Shown piece by piece: positions 13,714 to 22,810 of a stretch of DNA of 64,000 nucleotides. How positions within the stretch are numbered: the stretch's first letter is position 1; each line of letters begins with the position of its first letter. The stretch comes from Methylobacterium sp. W2 (lineage in GTDB: Bacteria > Pseudomonadota > Alphaproteobacteria > Rhizobiales > Beijerinckiaceae): NCBI RefSeq assembly GCF_020662345.1, contig NZ_VMOA01000007.1, positions 1-64,000 on the forward strand. Reading direction: 5' to 3'. Both the position numbers and the translations under genes were made by a program. Below the pieces are notes generated by a model that was given only the letters and a program-made list of their open reading frames with translations, was not told where the DNA came from and ran no database searches.

Positions 13714-14628
13714 ATGACCCGCGCCTTCGCCGCCTTCGCCACTCTCGCCTGCCTCACATTGGCCGCCCTCGGGGTCACGGCCTGTTCGCCCCTCGCCCTG
13801 TTCGATGCGATCGGGCCTCGCGACCAGGGCGGACGGCTTGCCCAGAAGAGCGCCGCCTTCGGCATCCATCCGCGCCAGCGCCTCGATGTGTTCACGCCCG
13901 CCGGCGGCGCGGCGGATGCGACGGTTCTGGTCTTCTTCTACGGCGGGTCGTGGAAATCCGGCGCGAAGGACGATTACGAATTCGTCGGGCAGGCCCTGGC
14001 GGCACAGGGCTTTGTCACCGTCATTCCCGATTACCGGGTCTATCCGGAGGTGCGCTTCCCCGACTTCCTCGATGACGGCGCCGCCGCCATCGCCTGGGTC
14101 CGCGACAACATCGCCGAATATGGCGGCGACCCGCGCCGCATCGTGCTCGCCGGCCATTCAGCCGGGGCCTACAATGCCCTGATGCTCGGGCTCGATCCGC
14201 GCTACCTGCGCAAGGCAGGGGTCGATCCGAAGGTGATCCGGGCCGTGGCCGGACTGTCCGGTCCGTATGACTTCCATCCCTTCGACCAGGATACCTCGCG
14301 GGACGTGTTCGGACAGGCCCCCGATCCAGCGGAGACGCAGCCGATCACCTTCGCCGGTCCGCATTCGCCGCCCGCCTTCCTGGCGACGGGCGACAACGAC
14401 ACCCTCGTCCGTCCGCGCAACACGCAGAGTCTCGCGGCACGGCTCCGCGCGGTACGCGTGCCGGTGCAGGAGCGGATCTATCCCGGCCTCGACCACGCCG
14501 ACACGCTGCTCGCCCTCTCGGTCACCTTCCGCTCGAAGGCGCCGGAACTGTCGGAGATGACGACCTTCCTCAAGCAGTATGCCGGCACTCAGCAGCACGT
14601 TCGCTCCGTCTCGCGGTGGGACCGTTAG
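13714..14628 (+). CDS. Alpha/beta-hydrolase lipoprotein, carboxylesterase-like
   Basis: A 304-residue predicted lipoprotein: the signal ends in a lipobox, GVTAC, with the modified Cys at residue 24. The hydrolase fold shows FFYGGSWKSG (the oxyanion-hole segment, with Tyr in place of the common His), the nucleophile elbow LAGHSAGAYNA with Ser at residue 149, an acidic residue in ATGDNDTLV and the His in YPGLDHAD at residue 261. It resembles bacterial feruloyl-esterase/carboxylesterase (BD-FAE) proteins; the natural ester is unknown. The ATG preceded by GAGAGA is preferred over an in-frame start 19 codons upstream. Confidence 0.8.
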   Translation: MTRAFAAFATLACLTLAALGVTACSPLALFDAIGPRDQGGRLAQKSAAFGIHPRQRLDVFTPAGGAADATVLVFFYGGSWKSGAKDDYEFVGQALAAQGFVTVIPDYRVYPEVRFPDFLDDGAAAIAWVRDNIAEYGGDPRRIVLAGHSAGAYNALMLGLDPRYLRKAGVDPKVIRAVAGLSGPYDFHPFDQDTSRDVFGQAPDPAETQPITFAGPHSPPAFLATGDNDTLVRPRNTQSLAARLRAVRVPVQERIYPGLDHADTLLALSVTFRSKAPELSEMTTFLKQYAGTQQHVRSVSRWDR

Positions 14629-14658
14629 GCGAGCGCCGGACGACAAGGGGAAAACGCC

Positions 14659-14850
14659 ATGCGCGACGACGATACGGACCGGCCGAAGCGTGCGGTCTCC
14701 CATACGATCGGTGAGAGCCTCGACACCCTCTCCCTCGACGAGATCGCCGAGCGGATCGCTCTGCTGCGGACCGAGATCGAGCGGCTGGAGACGGCGAAAT
14801 CGGGCAAGATGACGGCCATGGACCGGGCCTCCTCGATCTTCAAGCTGTAA
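14659..14850 (+). CDS. DUF1192 small protein
   Basis: A 63-residue acidic/basic protein with the conserved DUF1192 core LDEIAERIALLRTEIERLE and a C-terminal AMDRASSIFKL. These small proteins are widespread in Alphaproteobacteria; the central part is predicted to be a short coiled coil. Function is unknown. It follows the esterase gene after 30 bases with an AAGGGGAAAA site. Its last 11 bases overlap the 3' end of the convergent gene on the minus strand. Confidence 0.8.
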   Translation: MRDDDTDRPKRAVSHTIGESLDTLSLDEIAERIALLRTEIERLETAKSGKMTAMDRASSIFKL

Positions 14851-15154
14851 GCGGAACCGCGCTGTCCCGCCTCATGGCATCCTCTTCCGCCCCCAGGCGA
14901 ACTATGTCCTCGCCCTCGACCGCATCCATGCTGCGCGCGATCCGCAAAGCCCGAGTCGGCTCGCCGACCCGCATTACGAGGACGATGGTCTCGCGATCGG
15001 CGCAGCCGGGCTCGCCACACGCAATTTCGTTGACGGCGAGGACGTCATTCTCGCCGAGTCCAAGTCCGAGGCGAAGCTCGCCCTTGAGCCTGGCTGCATC
15101 GGCCGAACGTGCCGCCGAGCGGGCGCGGGCATCCTTGAGAGAAAAGAACGCCAT
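14840..15154 (-). CDS. Small conserved-type protein coupled to the CobW-family GTPase
   Basis: A 104-residue protein whose ATG overlaps the TGA of the upstream GTPase gene by one base (TGATG), implying translational coupling. The middle reads LGLGENDVLAVNEIACGEPG with two cysteines at 46 and 51, then ETIVLVMRVGEPTRALRIAR. I believe similar small proteins follow CobW-type genes in other Hyphomicrobiales, but I cannot name a function. The Cys pair and the partner suggest a metal-related role; this is inference. Its 3' end overlaps the convergent DUF1192 gene by 11 bases. Confidence 0.7.
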   Translation of the reverse strand: MAFFSLKDARARSAARSADAARLKGELRLGLGLGENDVLAVNEIACGEPGCADRETIVLVMRVGEPTRALRIARSMDAVEGEDIVRLGAEEDAMRRDSAVPLTA

Positions 15155-16374
15155 CAGGCGGCGGCACGCTGCCAGGCGGGAAACGGATCGGGCAGGGCGC
15201 GGTACGGCGCCGGATCGAACCGCGTCATCTCATCGGAACCGACGAGGCAGGCGTCGAGTGCGGCGGTGATCGCCGCCCGGTCGAGACCCGTCCCGATGAA
15301 GACGAGTTCCTGGCGCCGGTCGCCCCAGGGCTCGCTCCAGTTCCGGGACAGATGGCTGCGCCATTCCGCATCCTCCGGCCAGCGGGCCTTCGGCACGCAG
15401 GCCCACCACGCCCCCATCGGCGAGACCCGCGCGATGGAACTGGCGAGGGAGAATTCGCCGACCCAGTCCGGCCGCGTCGCCAGCCAGAAATGTCCCTTCG
15501 CGCGGATGAGGCCGGGCCACGTCGCTTTGGTGAAGGCGTCGAAGGCCTCGGGCGCGAACGGACGGCGGGCCCGGTAGACGAAGGAGCCGATCCCGTATTC
15601 CTCGGTCTCGGGCACGTGCTCGGCGGCGCCGTAGAGCTCCTTGAACCAGAGCGGGTGTTCCTGCGCCTTCTCCTCGCTGAACAGGCCGGTATTCAGGACT
15701 TGATCGAGGGGGACGCGGCCATAGGCAGCCTCGACAATGCGGGCATCGGCATTGAGCCCGCGTATCACTGAGCGGACCAAAGCGAGCTGATCCGCCCCGA
15801 CATCACCGGCCTTGTTGATCACGACCACGTCGGCGAGCTCGATCTGCTCCACCAGCAGGTCGACGAGAGTCCGGGCATCCTCCTCGCCTGCGATCTCGCC
15901 CCGTTCGCGCAGGAACGCCGTCGAGCCGTAATCCCGCAGCAGGCTCACCGCGTCGACCACGGTGACCATGGTGTCCAGGCGGGCGACATCGCTGAGCGCC
16001 GCCCCGTCCTCGTCGCGGAAGGAGAAGGTGCTCGCCACCGGCAGGGGCTCGGCGATGCCCGTGCCCTCGATCAGCAGGTAATCGAAGCGCCCTTCCTCCG
16101 AGAGTTTTCTGACTTCGGCCAGGAGGTCGTCCCGCAGCGTGCAGCAGATGCAGCCATTGCTCATCTCCACCAGTTTTTCGTCGGTGCGGGAGAGATTGGC
16201 GTCTCCGTCACGGATCAGGGCGGCGTCGATATTCACATCGCTCATGTCGTTGATGATCACGGCGACGCGTCTGCCCTCGCGGTTGTTGAGGATATGGTTC
16301 AGCAGCGTCGTTTTGCCGGCACCGAGGAACCCGGAGAGGACGGTGACGGGGAGACGGGAATCGCGTTGGCTCAT
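15154..16374 (-). CDS. CobW/COG0523-family GTPase, probable zinc metallochaperone
   Basis: A 406-residue G3E-family GTPase. Walker A is [16 protein letters not shown] at residues 14-29; the metal-binding CxCC motif appears as [23 protein letters not shown] gives the Walker B/switch region and VVINKAGDV the guanine specificity motif. A C-terminal CobW_C domain contains [14 protein letters not shown]. The family includes zinc (ZNG1/YeiR-like), cobalt and iron-hydratase chaperones. A Zur-like palindrome 19-33 bases upstream of the start favours the zinc-limitation type. A GGAGG site lies just before the ATG. Upstream in-frame sequence is not protein-like. Confidence 0.9.
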   Translation of the reverse strand: MSQRDSRLPVTVLSGFLGAGKTTLLNHILNNREGRRVAVIINDMSDVNIDAALIRDGDANLSRTDEKLVEMSNGCICCTLRDDLLAEVRKLSEEGRFDYLLIEGTGIAEPLPVASTFSFRDEDGAALSDVARLDTMVTVVDAVSLLRDYGSTAFLRERGEIAGEEDARTLVDLLVEQIELADVVVINKAGDVGADQLALVRSVIRGLNADARIVEAAYGRVPLDQVLNTGLFSEEKAQEHPLWFKELYGAAEHVPETEEYGIGSFVYRARRPFAPEAFDAFTKATWPGLIRAKGHFWLATRPDWVGEFSLASSIARVSPMGAWWACVPKARWPEDAEWRSHLSRNWSEPWGDRRQELVFIGTGLDRAAITAALDACLVGSDEMTRFDPAPYRALPDPFPAWQRAAA

Positions 16375-16392
16375 CGGACCTCCAGTATGTAA

Positions 16393-16407
16393 TGTAATAC
16401 TATTACA
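16393..16407 (-). promoter_or_regulatory. Zur-like operator upstream of the CobW-family gene
   Basis: A perfect 15-base palindrome, TGTAAT-ACT-ATTACA, in a conspicuously AT-rich stretch within a GC-rich genome. It lies 19 bases before the start codon of the GTPase gene. Its form resembles alphaproteobacterial Zur boxes (TGTTAT-type arms), and COG0523 genes are classic Zur targets. The assignment is by resemblance and context. Confidence 0.65.
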
Positions 16408-16569
16408 ATTTATGAGATCACTCCTCTCAATCGCCGTTCGAAAATCTCTGTCCACCGGTAGACGGATGAGGGTCAAAAGCGCGCTCGGCGTGTTAGGGGA
16501 GAGCGCATTCCGGCGGAGTCGCGGCAGACGTGCAGCCGTAGGCCGGCGATCGCCCGAGGATGGAATCCA

Positions 16570-17214
16570 GTGCGACCCTGGCGAGAAGGACCGGGAGACC
16601 GGCGCAGCTACCATCACGGCAACCTCAAGGAGGCGCTGATCGAAGCGGCACGCCGCTTCATCGCCGAACGCGGCGTGGGTGGTTTCACTCTCGTGGATGC
16701 GGCACGCCTCGTCGGCGTGACGCCGGCGGCGCTCTATCGCCATTTCCGGGGCCGCGAAGCTCTGCTCGAGGAGGTGGCCGGCCGTGGGTTCACCGATCTC
16801 GCCGAACGTCTCGCACGCTCTCTGACCTCTCGGGGAACACCGCTCGAACGCTTCACCCGGATGGGGGAGGCCTATCTCGCCTTCGCCGAAGAAGAGCCCG
16901 GCTATTATGCCGCGATCTTCGAGACTCGGGGAGCGCCGATGGCAGCGGACCCGGCGGCCTCCGACGTACCGCCGAGGCCCAGCCCCTTCGATCTTCTGCT
17001 CGAAGCCCTGAAATCGACGTTTCCCGATGGATTCGGCGGGGTCGAGCCGCGCTTCGTCGCCCTGGAAGTCTGGGCGCTCTCCCACGGGATCGCCACGCTC
17101 TCCGCCTCCGGCCATCTGCCGAAGGGGCCCGGAATGCCCGACAAGTACGAGTTGCTAAGGGCCGGCGTGCTTGCCCTCGTCCATGGCGCAGGACGCCCCA
17201 GACCCTCGGCATGA
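16570..17214 (+). CDS. TetR/AcrR-family transcriptional regulator
   Basis: A 214-residue repressor-like protein. The DNA-binding domain reads [40 protein letters not shown] and [20 protein letters not shown] at residues 14-76. The C-terminal ligand domain contains [17 protein letters not shown], typical of the WHG-type C-terminal domain. The start is GTG after GAGG. It is divergent from the CobW-family gene, but nothing shows that it regulates it. The DUF2852 gene lies 83 bases downstream, separated by a palindrome. The ligand is unknown. Confidence 0.85.
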   Translation: MRPWREGPGDRRSYHHGNLKEALIEAARRFIAERGVGGFTLVDAARLVGVTPAALYRHFRGREALLEEVAGRGFTDLAERLARSLTSRGTPLERFTRMGEAYLAFAEEEPGYYAAIFETRGAPMAADPAASDVPPRPSPFDLLLEALKSTFPDGFGGVEPRFVALEVWALSHGIATLSASGHLPKGPGMPDKYELLRAGVLALVHGAGRPRPSA

Positions 17215-17263
17215 CGGTTGTACGAAATCGGCCCTTGAAACCGTCACGTCGCATCCGCAAGTA

Positions 17264-17278
17264 AATGTGGTTCACATT
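17264..17278. promoter_or_regulatory. Perfect palindrome upstream of the DUF2852 gene
   Basis: AATGTG-GTT-CACATT, a perfect 6-3-6 inverted repeat, lies 20 bases before the start codon of the DUF2852 gene and 50 bases after the TetR stop. It is AT-rich relative to its surroundings and has no T run, so an operator is more likely than a terminator. The cognate regulator is unknown; the adjacent TetR protein is one candidate. Confidence 0.45.
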
Positions 17279-17297
17279 AACATCGGAGCTGTGAGCC

Positions 17298-17753
17298 GTG
17301 AGCTTTTCCTCGACCTCTCCCTGGGCCACCGGCAAAGCTTGCCGCAGCGGTCCGTTTCCCCGTCGCTCTTTCGAGATCGGCGCCGTCGTCGTCGCGTTCA
17401 TCTATTGGTGGCCGCTGGCGGCCGCCTACATCGCCTGGAAGGTGGCGGGCTATCCGGCCTTGTCCGAACTGCGCGGCATGATCGGCCGTGGGGCCGATTG
17501 GCAGGCGGGCATGCGCAAGTCGCGCTTCGCCCAGGCCTTCGAGGCCGCAGACCTGCGCGGCACCGGCAACCTCGCCTTCGACGATTACCGCCGGTCGGAA
17601 CTTGACCGGCTCGATGCCCAGCGCAAGGCGCTGCAGGAAGAGAGCAAGGCCTTCGCCGCGTTCGTGGAAGAACTGAAGCGCGCCAAGGACCGTGAGCAGT
17701 TCGACGCCTTCATGGCCAAGCGTAACACCAGCGGCCCGACCCAGAACGTCTGA
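17298..17753 (+). CDS. DUF2852 membrane protein
   Basis: A 151-residue protein with one strong hydrophobic segment (IGAVVVAFIYWWPLAAAYIA, residues 27-46) and a long charged C-terminal half likely to be helical (LDRLDAQRKALQEESKAFAA, then FVEELKRAKDREQFDAFMA). This matches DUF2852, a Hyphomicrobiales family of unknown function. The start is a GTG nine bases after GGAG. A strong intrinsic terminator follows 25 bases after the stop, and a palindrome precedes the gene, so it is probably a single-gene transcript. Confidence 0.75.
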   Translation: MSFSSTSPWATGKACRSGPFPRRSFEIGAVVVAFIYWWPLAAAYIAWKVAGYPALSELRGMIGRGADWQAGMRKSRFAQAFEAADLRGTGNLAFDDYRRSELDRLDAQRKALQEESKAFAAFVEELKRAKDREQFDAFMAKRNTSGPTQNV

Positions 17754-17778
17754 CCGATCCCCCATCGGGGGTCACGGA

Positions 17779-17811
17779 GGGCTTCCGGCAGCGATGCCGG
17801 GAGCCCTTTTT
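17779..17811 (+). terminator. Rho-independent terminator after DUF2852 gene
   Basis: A 12-base-pair stem, GGGCTTCCGGCA / TGCCGGGAGCCC, with a four-base loop (GCGA) and one T-G pair, directly followed by TTTTT. It has the form of a strong intrinsic terminator for the plus strand and lies 26 bases after the stop codon. Confidence 0.9.
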
Positions 17812-17830
17812 CGTTCGTCCCTGGGCGGGA

Positions 17831-18124
17831 TCAATCCTGAAGCTTCTTCAGGTGATGCAGGGCGATGAAATGCAGGCAGAAGCCGAGGATCAGCGCCGTC
17901 ACGCTCACCGCACCCGGCTCGGTCTGGAAGAACCGCAACGAAACGCTCCACGCCTCGGAGCGGGACAGGCGGTGGTCATACCCTTCGTAGAGTCGCATCC
18001 CCGGCAGGAAGAAGCCGACCATGACCAGGGACGCTCCGAGCGTGTTGAGGAACGTGGCGCGGTAGCGGACCCTGTCGTTCCGGGCGGACTTGCTCATGGG
18101 CGTGCTGTTTCGGATAAGTTTCAT
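17831..18124 (-). CDS. Hypothetical membrane protein with two predicted transmembrane segments
   Basis: A 97-residue protein with a basic N-terminus and two hydrophobic helices (FLNTLGASLVMVGFFLPG near residues 25-42 and AVSVTALILGFCLHFIALHH near residues 72-91). An Arg-rich linker separates them. No known family is recognised. An alternative start, MSKSARN at position 18097, would remove nine residues; neither has a strong ribosome-binding site. The gene is convergent with the DUF2852 gene and divergent from upp. Confidence 0.5.
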   Translation of the reverse strand: MKLIRNSTPMSKSARNDRVRYRATFLNTLGASLVMVGFFLPGMRLYEGYDHRLSRSEAWSVSLRFFQTEPGAVSVTALILGFCLHFIALHHLKKLQD

Positions 18125-18313
18125 CGACGATCCGGACCACCCTGTTTGCCTCGCGCCGAAGACCCGGACGCGCGCCCACTCCCGTCATGGCCACGGTTCT
18201 TTATCGGATTTTCATCTGCCGGGGCGGCATAAGGGCAGAGGTTCAAAAGGGCATGAGGTCGGTCCAGTGCCGGTCGTAACGTGACGGATCGATTCTCGGG
18301 GGGAGTGAAGGCG

Positions 18314-18976
18314 ATGGTGAGTACGGACGGTCTCGGCGTAGAGGGCCGCGCGACGGTCACGGTGGTCGACCATCCCCTGGTCCAGCACAAGCTGACCCTG
18401 CTCCGGCAGAAGGAACGCTCGACCAAGGGGTTCCGCCAAATCCTCAATGAGATTGGGATGCTCCTCGCCTACGAGGTCACCCGCGACCTTCCCCTTGAGC
18501 GGGTGACGATCGAGACGCCGATCCAGGCGATGGAGGCGCCGCAGATCGCCGGCAAGAAGCTGGTTCTCGCCCCCATCCTGCGGGCGGGTGTCGGCTTCCT
18601 CGACGGCATGCTCTCGCTGGTGCCCTCGGCACGCGTCGCCCATGTCGGGCTTTACCGCGACCCCGAGACGCTGGAGGCGGTGGAATACTACTTCAAGGCG
18701 ACTTCCGACCTTGCCGACAGGACCGTCCTCGTCCTCGATCCGATGCTGGCCACGGCGAATTCCGCCATCGCCGCCATCGAGCTGCTGAAGCAGCGCGGCG
18801 CGCGCGATCTGCGCTTCGTCTGTCTCCTGGCGGCACCGGAAGGCGTCGCCAAGCTCCAGGCGACGCATCCCGACGTGCCGGTCTGGACCGCCTCCATCGA
18901 CAGTCACCTCAACGACCACGGCTATATCGTGCCCGGTCTCGGGGACGCCGGCGACCGGATGTACGGCACCCGCTGA
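18314..18976 (+). CDS. upp: Uracil phosphoribosyltransferase
   Basis: Converts uracil and PRPP to UMP in pyrimidine salvage. The 220-residue protein contains [20 protein letters not shown] near the N-terminus, [19 protein letters not shown], the PRPP loop [18 protein letters not shown] and the uracil-binding C-terminus [16 protein letters not shown]. All are as expected for this enzyme. The ATG at 18314 with GGAG nine bases upstream is chosen; a GTG 11 codons earlier is less likely. The quinone oxidoreductase gene follows after 70 bases. Confidence 0.95.
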   Translation: MVSTDGLGVEGRATVTVVDHPLVQHKLTLLRQKERSTKGFRQILNEIGMLLAYEVTRDLPLERVTIETPIQAMEAPQIAGKKLVLAPILRAGVGFLDGMLSLVPSARVAHVGLYRDPETLEAVEYYFKATSDLADRTVLVLDPMLATANSAIAAIELLKQRGARDLRFVCLLAAPEGVAKLQATHPDVPVWTASIDSHLNDHGYIVPGLGDAGDRMYGTR

Positions 18977-19046
18977 GCGGCCCCGCCCTTGCCAACCCGC
19001 CCTCTGGCCGCACATGACGGGTCACGCCAACCGGAGATGTGATGCG

Positions 19047-20063
19047 ATGACGTCAAGCCCAGACCTGCCCGAGACCATGCGCCAGATCCGGTTCGCGGGC
19101 GCAGGTGGGCCGGATGTCCTCACCCTCGGGACGGTGCCGCTGCCCCAGCCCGGTCCCGGCCAGGTGCTCATCGAAGTGGTGTCGGCCGGCGTGAACCGGC
19201 CCGATATCCAGCAGCGCGAGGGCAAGTATCCGCCGCCGAAGGGTGCCACCGAGATTCCTGGCCTCGAAGTCGCCGGGCGGATTGCGGCCCTCGGCGAAGG
19301 TGTCGAGGGTTTCGCCATCGGCGACGAGGTGTGCGCGCTCACCATCAGCGGCGGCTATGCCGAATTCGCCGTGGCCGAGACTGGGCAGTGCCTGCCGCGC
19401 CCGGCCCCGCTCTCGCTGATCGAAGCGGCTGGGCTGCCGGAGACCTATTTCACCGTCTACAGCAACGTCATCGAGCGCGGACGCCTGAAACAGGGAGAAA
19501 GCTTCCTCGTCCATGGCGGATCGAGCGGCATCGGCTCGACGGCGATCCAGATGGCGAAGCTCCACGGTGCGCGAGTGTTCGCCACCGCCGGATCGGCCGA
19601 GAAATGCGCGTTCTGCAAGGAACTCGGCGCCGACGAGGCGATCAATTACCGCGAGACGGATTTCGCCGAGGAGATCAAGCGCCTCACCGAGGGCAGGGGT
19701 GTCGACGTCATCCTCGACATGGTGGGCGCGCCCTACCTCGCCCGCAACCTCGCTTCGCTCGCGATTGAGGGACGCCTCGTCCAGATCGCCTTCATGCAGG
19801 GCTACAAGGTCGAGAGCTTCAGCATGACGCCGATCATGATGAAGCGCCTCACCTTCACCGGAGCGACCCTCCGGGCGCGCCCCAAGGCCGAGAAGGCGGC
19901 CATTGCCGAGGGCCTGCGCCGGGACATCTGGCCTCTGCTCGCCGATGGCCGGATGAAACCGATCATCCACGCCACCTTCCCCTTGGAGAAGGCATCCGAG
20001 GCTCATGCGCTGATGGAATCGAGCGCGCATCTCGGCAAGATCATGCTGACGACCGGGCGCTGA
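19047..20063 (+). CDS. NAD(P)H:quinone oxidoreductase, zeta-crystallin-like MDR family
   Basis: A 338-residue medium-chain dehydrogenase/reductase without the zinc ligands of alcohol dehydrogenases. The GroES-like N-terminal half contains VSAGVNRPDIQQREGKYPPP and the Rossmann half SFLVHGGSSGIGSTAIQMAK at about residues 152-171. Segments VDVILDMVGAPYLARNL and FMQGYK follow as in the PIG3/TP53I3-like group. It probably reduces quinones or enones with NADPH. A GGAG site precedes the ATG; a GTG-like extension of 11 codons is possible. No operon partner is clear. Confidence 0.85.
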   Translation: MTSSPDLPETMRQIRFAGAGGPDVLTLGTVPLPQPGPGQVLIEVVSAGVNRPDIQQREGKYPPPKGATEIPGLEVAGRIAALGEGVEGFAIGDEVCALTISGGYAEFAVAETGQCLPRPAPLSLIEAAGLPETYFTVYSNVIERGRLKQGESFLVHGGSSGIGSTAIQMAKLHGARVFATAGSAEKCAFCKELGADEAINYRETDFAEEIKRLTEGRGVDVILDMVGAPYLARNLASLAIEGRLVQIAFMQGYKVESFSMTPIMMKRLTFTGATLRARPKAEKAAIAEGLRRDIWPLLADGRMKPIIHATFPLEKASEAHALMESSAHLGKIMLTTGR

Positions 20064-20232
20064 ACCAGGACGCCACCTCGATAGCGGTGCGGCTTTTCTG
20101 TCAGATGCCACCGCCGGAGCCGATCGCCTCGGAACAGGGAACTCGGCCGTCGCGTTCAATCCAGCAGACGAGACATCCGTGTCTCAGGTTGAACATGACG
20201 GCCGCCCCCGGCCGAGCTTCGAAAGGTACCCC

Positions 20233-20535
20233 ATGGCAGAACGACTCGAAGGTCAGGACGCGCGTCAGGGCAAGAAGGGCAAGCCGGTTCTCTACGTGCT
20301 GATCGGCAGCCTCGTCCTCCTCGCCATCGCTATCACCGGCCTGATGACTTGGCAGGGCGCGAACTCCCCGAAGGATTACGCCTCGCAGAGCCAGGACGCC
20401 TCCCGCGGTCAGGTCACCGGTTCCGTGAACGGGGCTGGAAACGGAACGTCTTCATCGAACACGGGCAACGTCCCCGCCGGAAACCCCGCCTACCCTGCGC
20501 CGGCTCAGCCGTCGGCAAATGGCGGTCAGAAATAA
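20233..20535 (+). CDS. Small single-pass membrane protein of unknown function
   Basis: A 100-residue protein with a charged N-terminus (MAERLEGQDARQGKKGK), one transmembrane helix (VLYVLIGSLVLLAIAITGLM, residues 20-39) and a Gly/Ser/Asn/Pro-rich tail that is probably periplasmic and disordered. An AAAGG site lies before the ATG. I recognise no family. A large hairpin with a T run follows, so it ends its transcript. The 169 bases before it contain no other gene. Confidence 0.55.
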   Translation: MAERLEGQDARQGKKGKPVLYVLIGSLVLLAIAITGLMTWQGANSPKDYASQSQDASRGQVTGSVNGAGNGTSSSNTGNVPAGNPAYPAPAQPSANGGQK

Positions 20536-20580
20536 CCGAAACCACCCATCGGTTCAGACGACCGAATATGACCCCAGCAC

Positions 20581-20628
20581 GCTACGGCATCGCGGCGAGT
20601 TTTTTCGCTGAGACACCGTAGCGTTTTT
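20581..20628 (+). terminator. Rho-independent terminator after the small membrane protein gene
   Basis: Outer stem GCTACGG / CCGTAGC (20581-20587 with 20616-20622), with an inner GCGAG / CGCTG-type pairing around a T-rich loop, followed by GTTTTTATTTT. It lies 46 bases after the stop codon and is oriented for the plus strand. Confidence 0.8.
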
Positions 20629-20767
20629 ATTTTCTACGTCCGGCCAGATGATCGCGGCACGGATACGCTTCGAACTGTGTGGATCGGACGGCGACATGTC
20701 AGCCATGATGGGCCAATTCCCTCGCCGCGCTTCGGCAGAGGGGAGGAACTTCCCGTTTCGTCGGACC

Positions 20768-21649
20768 TCAGCGGGTCGGGACGGGAACTTCGCCGCGATA
20801 ATCGTAGAAGCCGCGCTTCGTTTTCCGGCCAAGCCAGCCGGCTTCGACATATTTCACGAGAAGCGGGCAGGGGCGGTATTTCGAATCCGCCAGGCCTTCG
20901 TAGAGAACCTGCATCACCGACAGGCAGGTATCGAGGCCGATGAAATCGGCGAGCTGCAACGGCCCCATCGGATGGTTGGCACCGAGCTTCATCGCGGTGT
21001 CGATGGCCTCCACCGAACCTACGCCCTCGTAGAGCGTGTAGATCGCCTCGTTGATCATCGGCAGCAGGATGCGGTTGACGATGAAGGCCGGGAAATCCTC
21101 CGACATGGTCGAAGTTTTGCCGAGCTTGGCGATGAAGGCCTTGGCCGAGACATAGGTCGGGTCCGCCGTGGCGATGCCCCGGATCAGCTCCACGAGCTGC
21201 ATGACCGGGACCGGATTCATGAAATGGATGCCGATGAACCGCTCCGGCCGGTCGGTCGCGGCGGCGAGGCGCGTGATCGAGATCGATGAGGTGTTGGTCG
21301 CCACAATGGCGTCCGGCTTCAGCGACGGGCACAGGGCGGTGAAGATCTGGCGCTTGGTCGCCTCGTCTTCCGTGGCGGCTTCGATGACAAGGTCGCAGGG
21401 GCCGAGGTCGTCGTAGCTTTCGGCCGCCAGGATGCGGGCGACGCCGCTGCGCCTCTGCTCGTCGGTTATCGTGCCCTTGGAGACCTGGCGCGCCAGATTG
21501 CCGTCGATCGTCGCCAGCCCGCTATGGATGCGGGCGGTGTCGCGATCGTTCAGCCGCACATCCAGTCCGGCCATGGCACAGACATGCGCGATGCCGCTTC
21601 CCATCTGGCCGGCGCCGATGATTCCGACGGTCTTGATCTCGATGGCCAT
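20768..21649 (-). CDS. hbd: 3-hydroxybutyryl-CoA dehydrogenase
   Basis: NAD(P)-dependent oxidation/reduction of 3-hydroxybutyryl-CoA and acetoacetyl-CoA. The 293-residue protein has the Rossmann motif VGIIGAGQMGSGIAHVCAMA at residues 8-27, TNTSSISI, the catalytic His in FIGIHFMNPVPVMQLVELI and the C-terminal helical domain (GANHPMGPLQLADFIGLD). In methylotrophs this step connects to polyhydroxybutyrate and the ethylmalonyl-CoA pathway. The start at MAIEIKT fits the family; a GTG five codons upstream is an alternative. It lies downstream of etfA on the same strand, separated by a terminator. Confidence 0.92.
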   Translation of the reverse strand: MAIEIKTVGIIGAGQMGSGIAHVCAMAGLDVRLNDRDTARIHSGLATIDGNLARQVSKGTITDEQRRSGVARILAAESYDDLGPCDLVIEAATEDEATKRQIFTALCPSLKPDAIVATNTSSISITRLAAATDRPERFIGIHFMNPVPVMQLVELIRGIATADPTYVSAKAFIAKLGKTSTMSEDFPAFIVNRILLPMINEAIYTLYEGVGSVEAIDTAMKLGANHPMGPLQLADFIGLDTCLSVMQVLYEGLADSKYRPCPLLVKYVEAGWLGRKTKRGFYDYRGEVPVPTR

Positions 21650-21800
21650 CGCTTGAACTCGCACCCCTGAGGCGCGGCCGGTTCGGCCGCAGAACGCCCG
21701 CCTAGCGATCGAGGCGTTGGCGCCACAATTGAAATGCGGCGCACAAAATTCCTAGATCATTTTCTCGCTGAGGTGCAGCCCGGGCAAGCGCTTAAATGGG

Positions 21801-21834
21801 AAAAGTACTCCGCCGCAGATGGCTGCGGCGGAGT
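21801..21834 (-). terminator. Rho-independent terminator after etfBA
   Basis: A 12-base-pair perfect stem, ACTCCGCCGCAG / CTGCGGCGGAGT, with a four-base loop, at 21807-21834. On the minus strand it is followed by AC and TTTT. It lies 26 bases after the etfA stop codon and separates etfBA from hbd. Confidence 0.85.
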
Positions 21835-21859
21835 CCTGTCGTGGTTCCAAGGCCTAGGG

Positions 21860-22810
21860 TCAGCCCTTGGCTTTGGTGATCTCGGCCTGGAGCTCGGGAA
21901 CGATCTGGAACAGGTCGCCGACGAGGCCGTAATCCGCCACTTGGAAGATCGGCGCATCCTCGTCCTTGTTGATGGCGACGATGACCTTCGAATCCTTCAT
22001 GCCGGCCAGATGCTGGATCGCGCCGGAGATACCCACCGCCACATAGAGGTCCGGTGCCACGACCTTGCCGGTCTGGCCGACCTGCCAGTCGTTGGGAGCG
22101 TAGCCCGCATCGACGGCAGCGCGCGAAGCACCCACCGCCGCGCCGAGGGCATCGGCCAGCGGCTCGATCAGCTCCTTGAACTTGTCCGACGAGCCGAGCG
22201 AGCGGCCACCCGAGACGATGATCTTGGCAGCGGCCAGTTCGGGCCGGTCGGACTGGGCGATTTCCTCGCCCTTGAAGGTGGACTTGGAGGAAGCGGGCGC
22301 GCTCGCCGAGACCGGCTCCACTGGAGCCGGCGATCCCCCGGCGGCAGCGGCCTTGAACGCCGCCATGCGGACGGTGATGACCTTCTTGCCTTCGGCGGCT
22401 TGGACGGTCTGGATGGCGTTGCCGGCATAGATCGGACGGTCGAACGTGTCTGGCGAGATGACGCTCATGATGTCCGAGATCTGCGCCACGTCGAGGAGAG
22501 CGGCCACGCGCGGCAGCACGTTCTTGCCGGTGGTGGAGGCCGCGGCGATGATCACGTTGTACTCGCCCGCAAGCGAGACGATCAGCGCAGCGGTCGGCTC
22601 CGCCAGAGCGTGGTCGTAGGCGGCATCCTCGGCCAGCAGCACCTTGTCGACACCGTCGAGGATCGCAGCAGCGTCCGCTGCGGGACGGCTGCCGGCACCG
22701 GCGACCAGGGCGTGGATCGGTCCGCCGATCTCCTTGGCGGCGGTGAGCGCCTTCAGGCTGGCGTCGCGCACGGCGCCATTGTCGTGTTCGATGAGAAGAA
22801 GAGTGGCCAT
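21860..22810 (-). CDS. etfA: Electron transfer flavoprotein, alpha subunit
   Basis: Binds FAD and, with EtfB, carries electrons from acyl-CoA dehydrogenases to ETF:quinone oxidoreductase. The 316-residue length is typical. The C-terminal FAD domain is recognisable: [54 protein letters not shown] and [20 protein letters not shown] site lies ten bases before the ATG. It is 127 bases downstream of etfB and ends at a strong terminator. Confidence 0.96.
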   Translation of the reverse strand: MATLLLIEHDNGAVRDASLKALTAAKEIGGPIHALVAGAGSRPAADAAAILDGVDKVLLAEDAAYDHALAEPTAALIVSLAGEYNVIIAAASTTGKNVLPRVAALLDVAQISDIMSVISPDTFDRPIYAGNAIQTVQAAEGKKVITVRMAAFKAAAAGGSPAPVEPVSASAPASSKSTFKGEEIAQSDRPELAAAKIIVSGGRSLGSSDKFKELIEPLADALGAAVGASRAAVDAGYAPNDWQVGQTGKVVAPDLYVAVGISGAIQHLAGMKDSKVIVAINKDEDAPIFQVADYGLVGDLFQIVPELQAEITKAKG

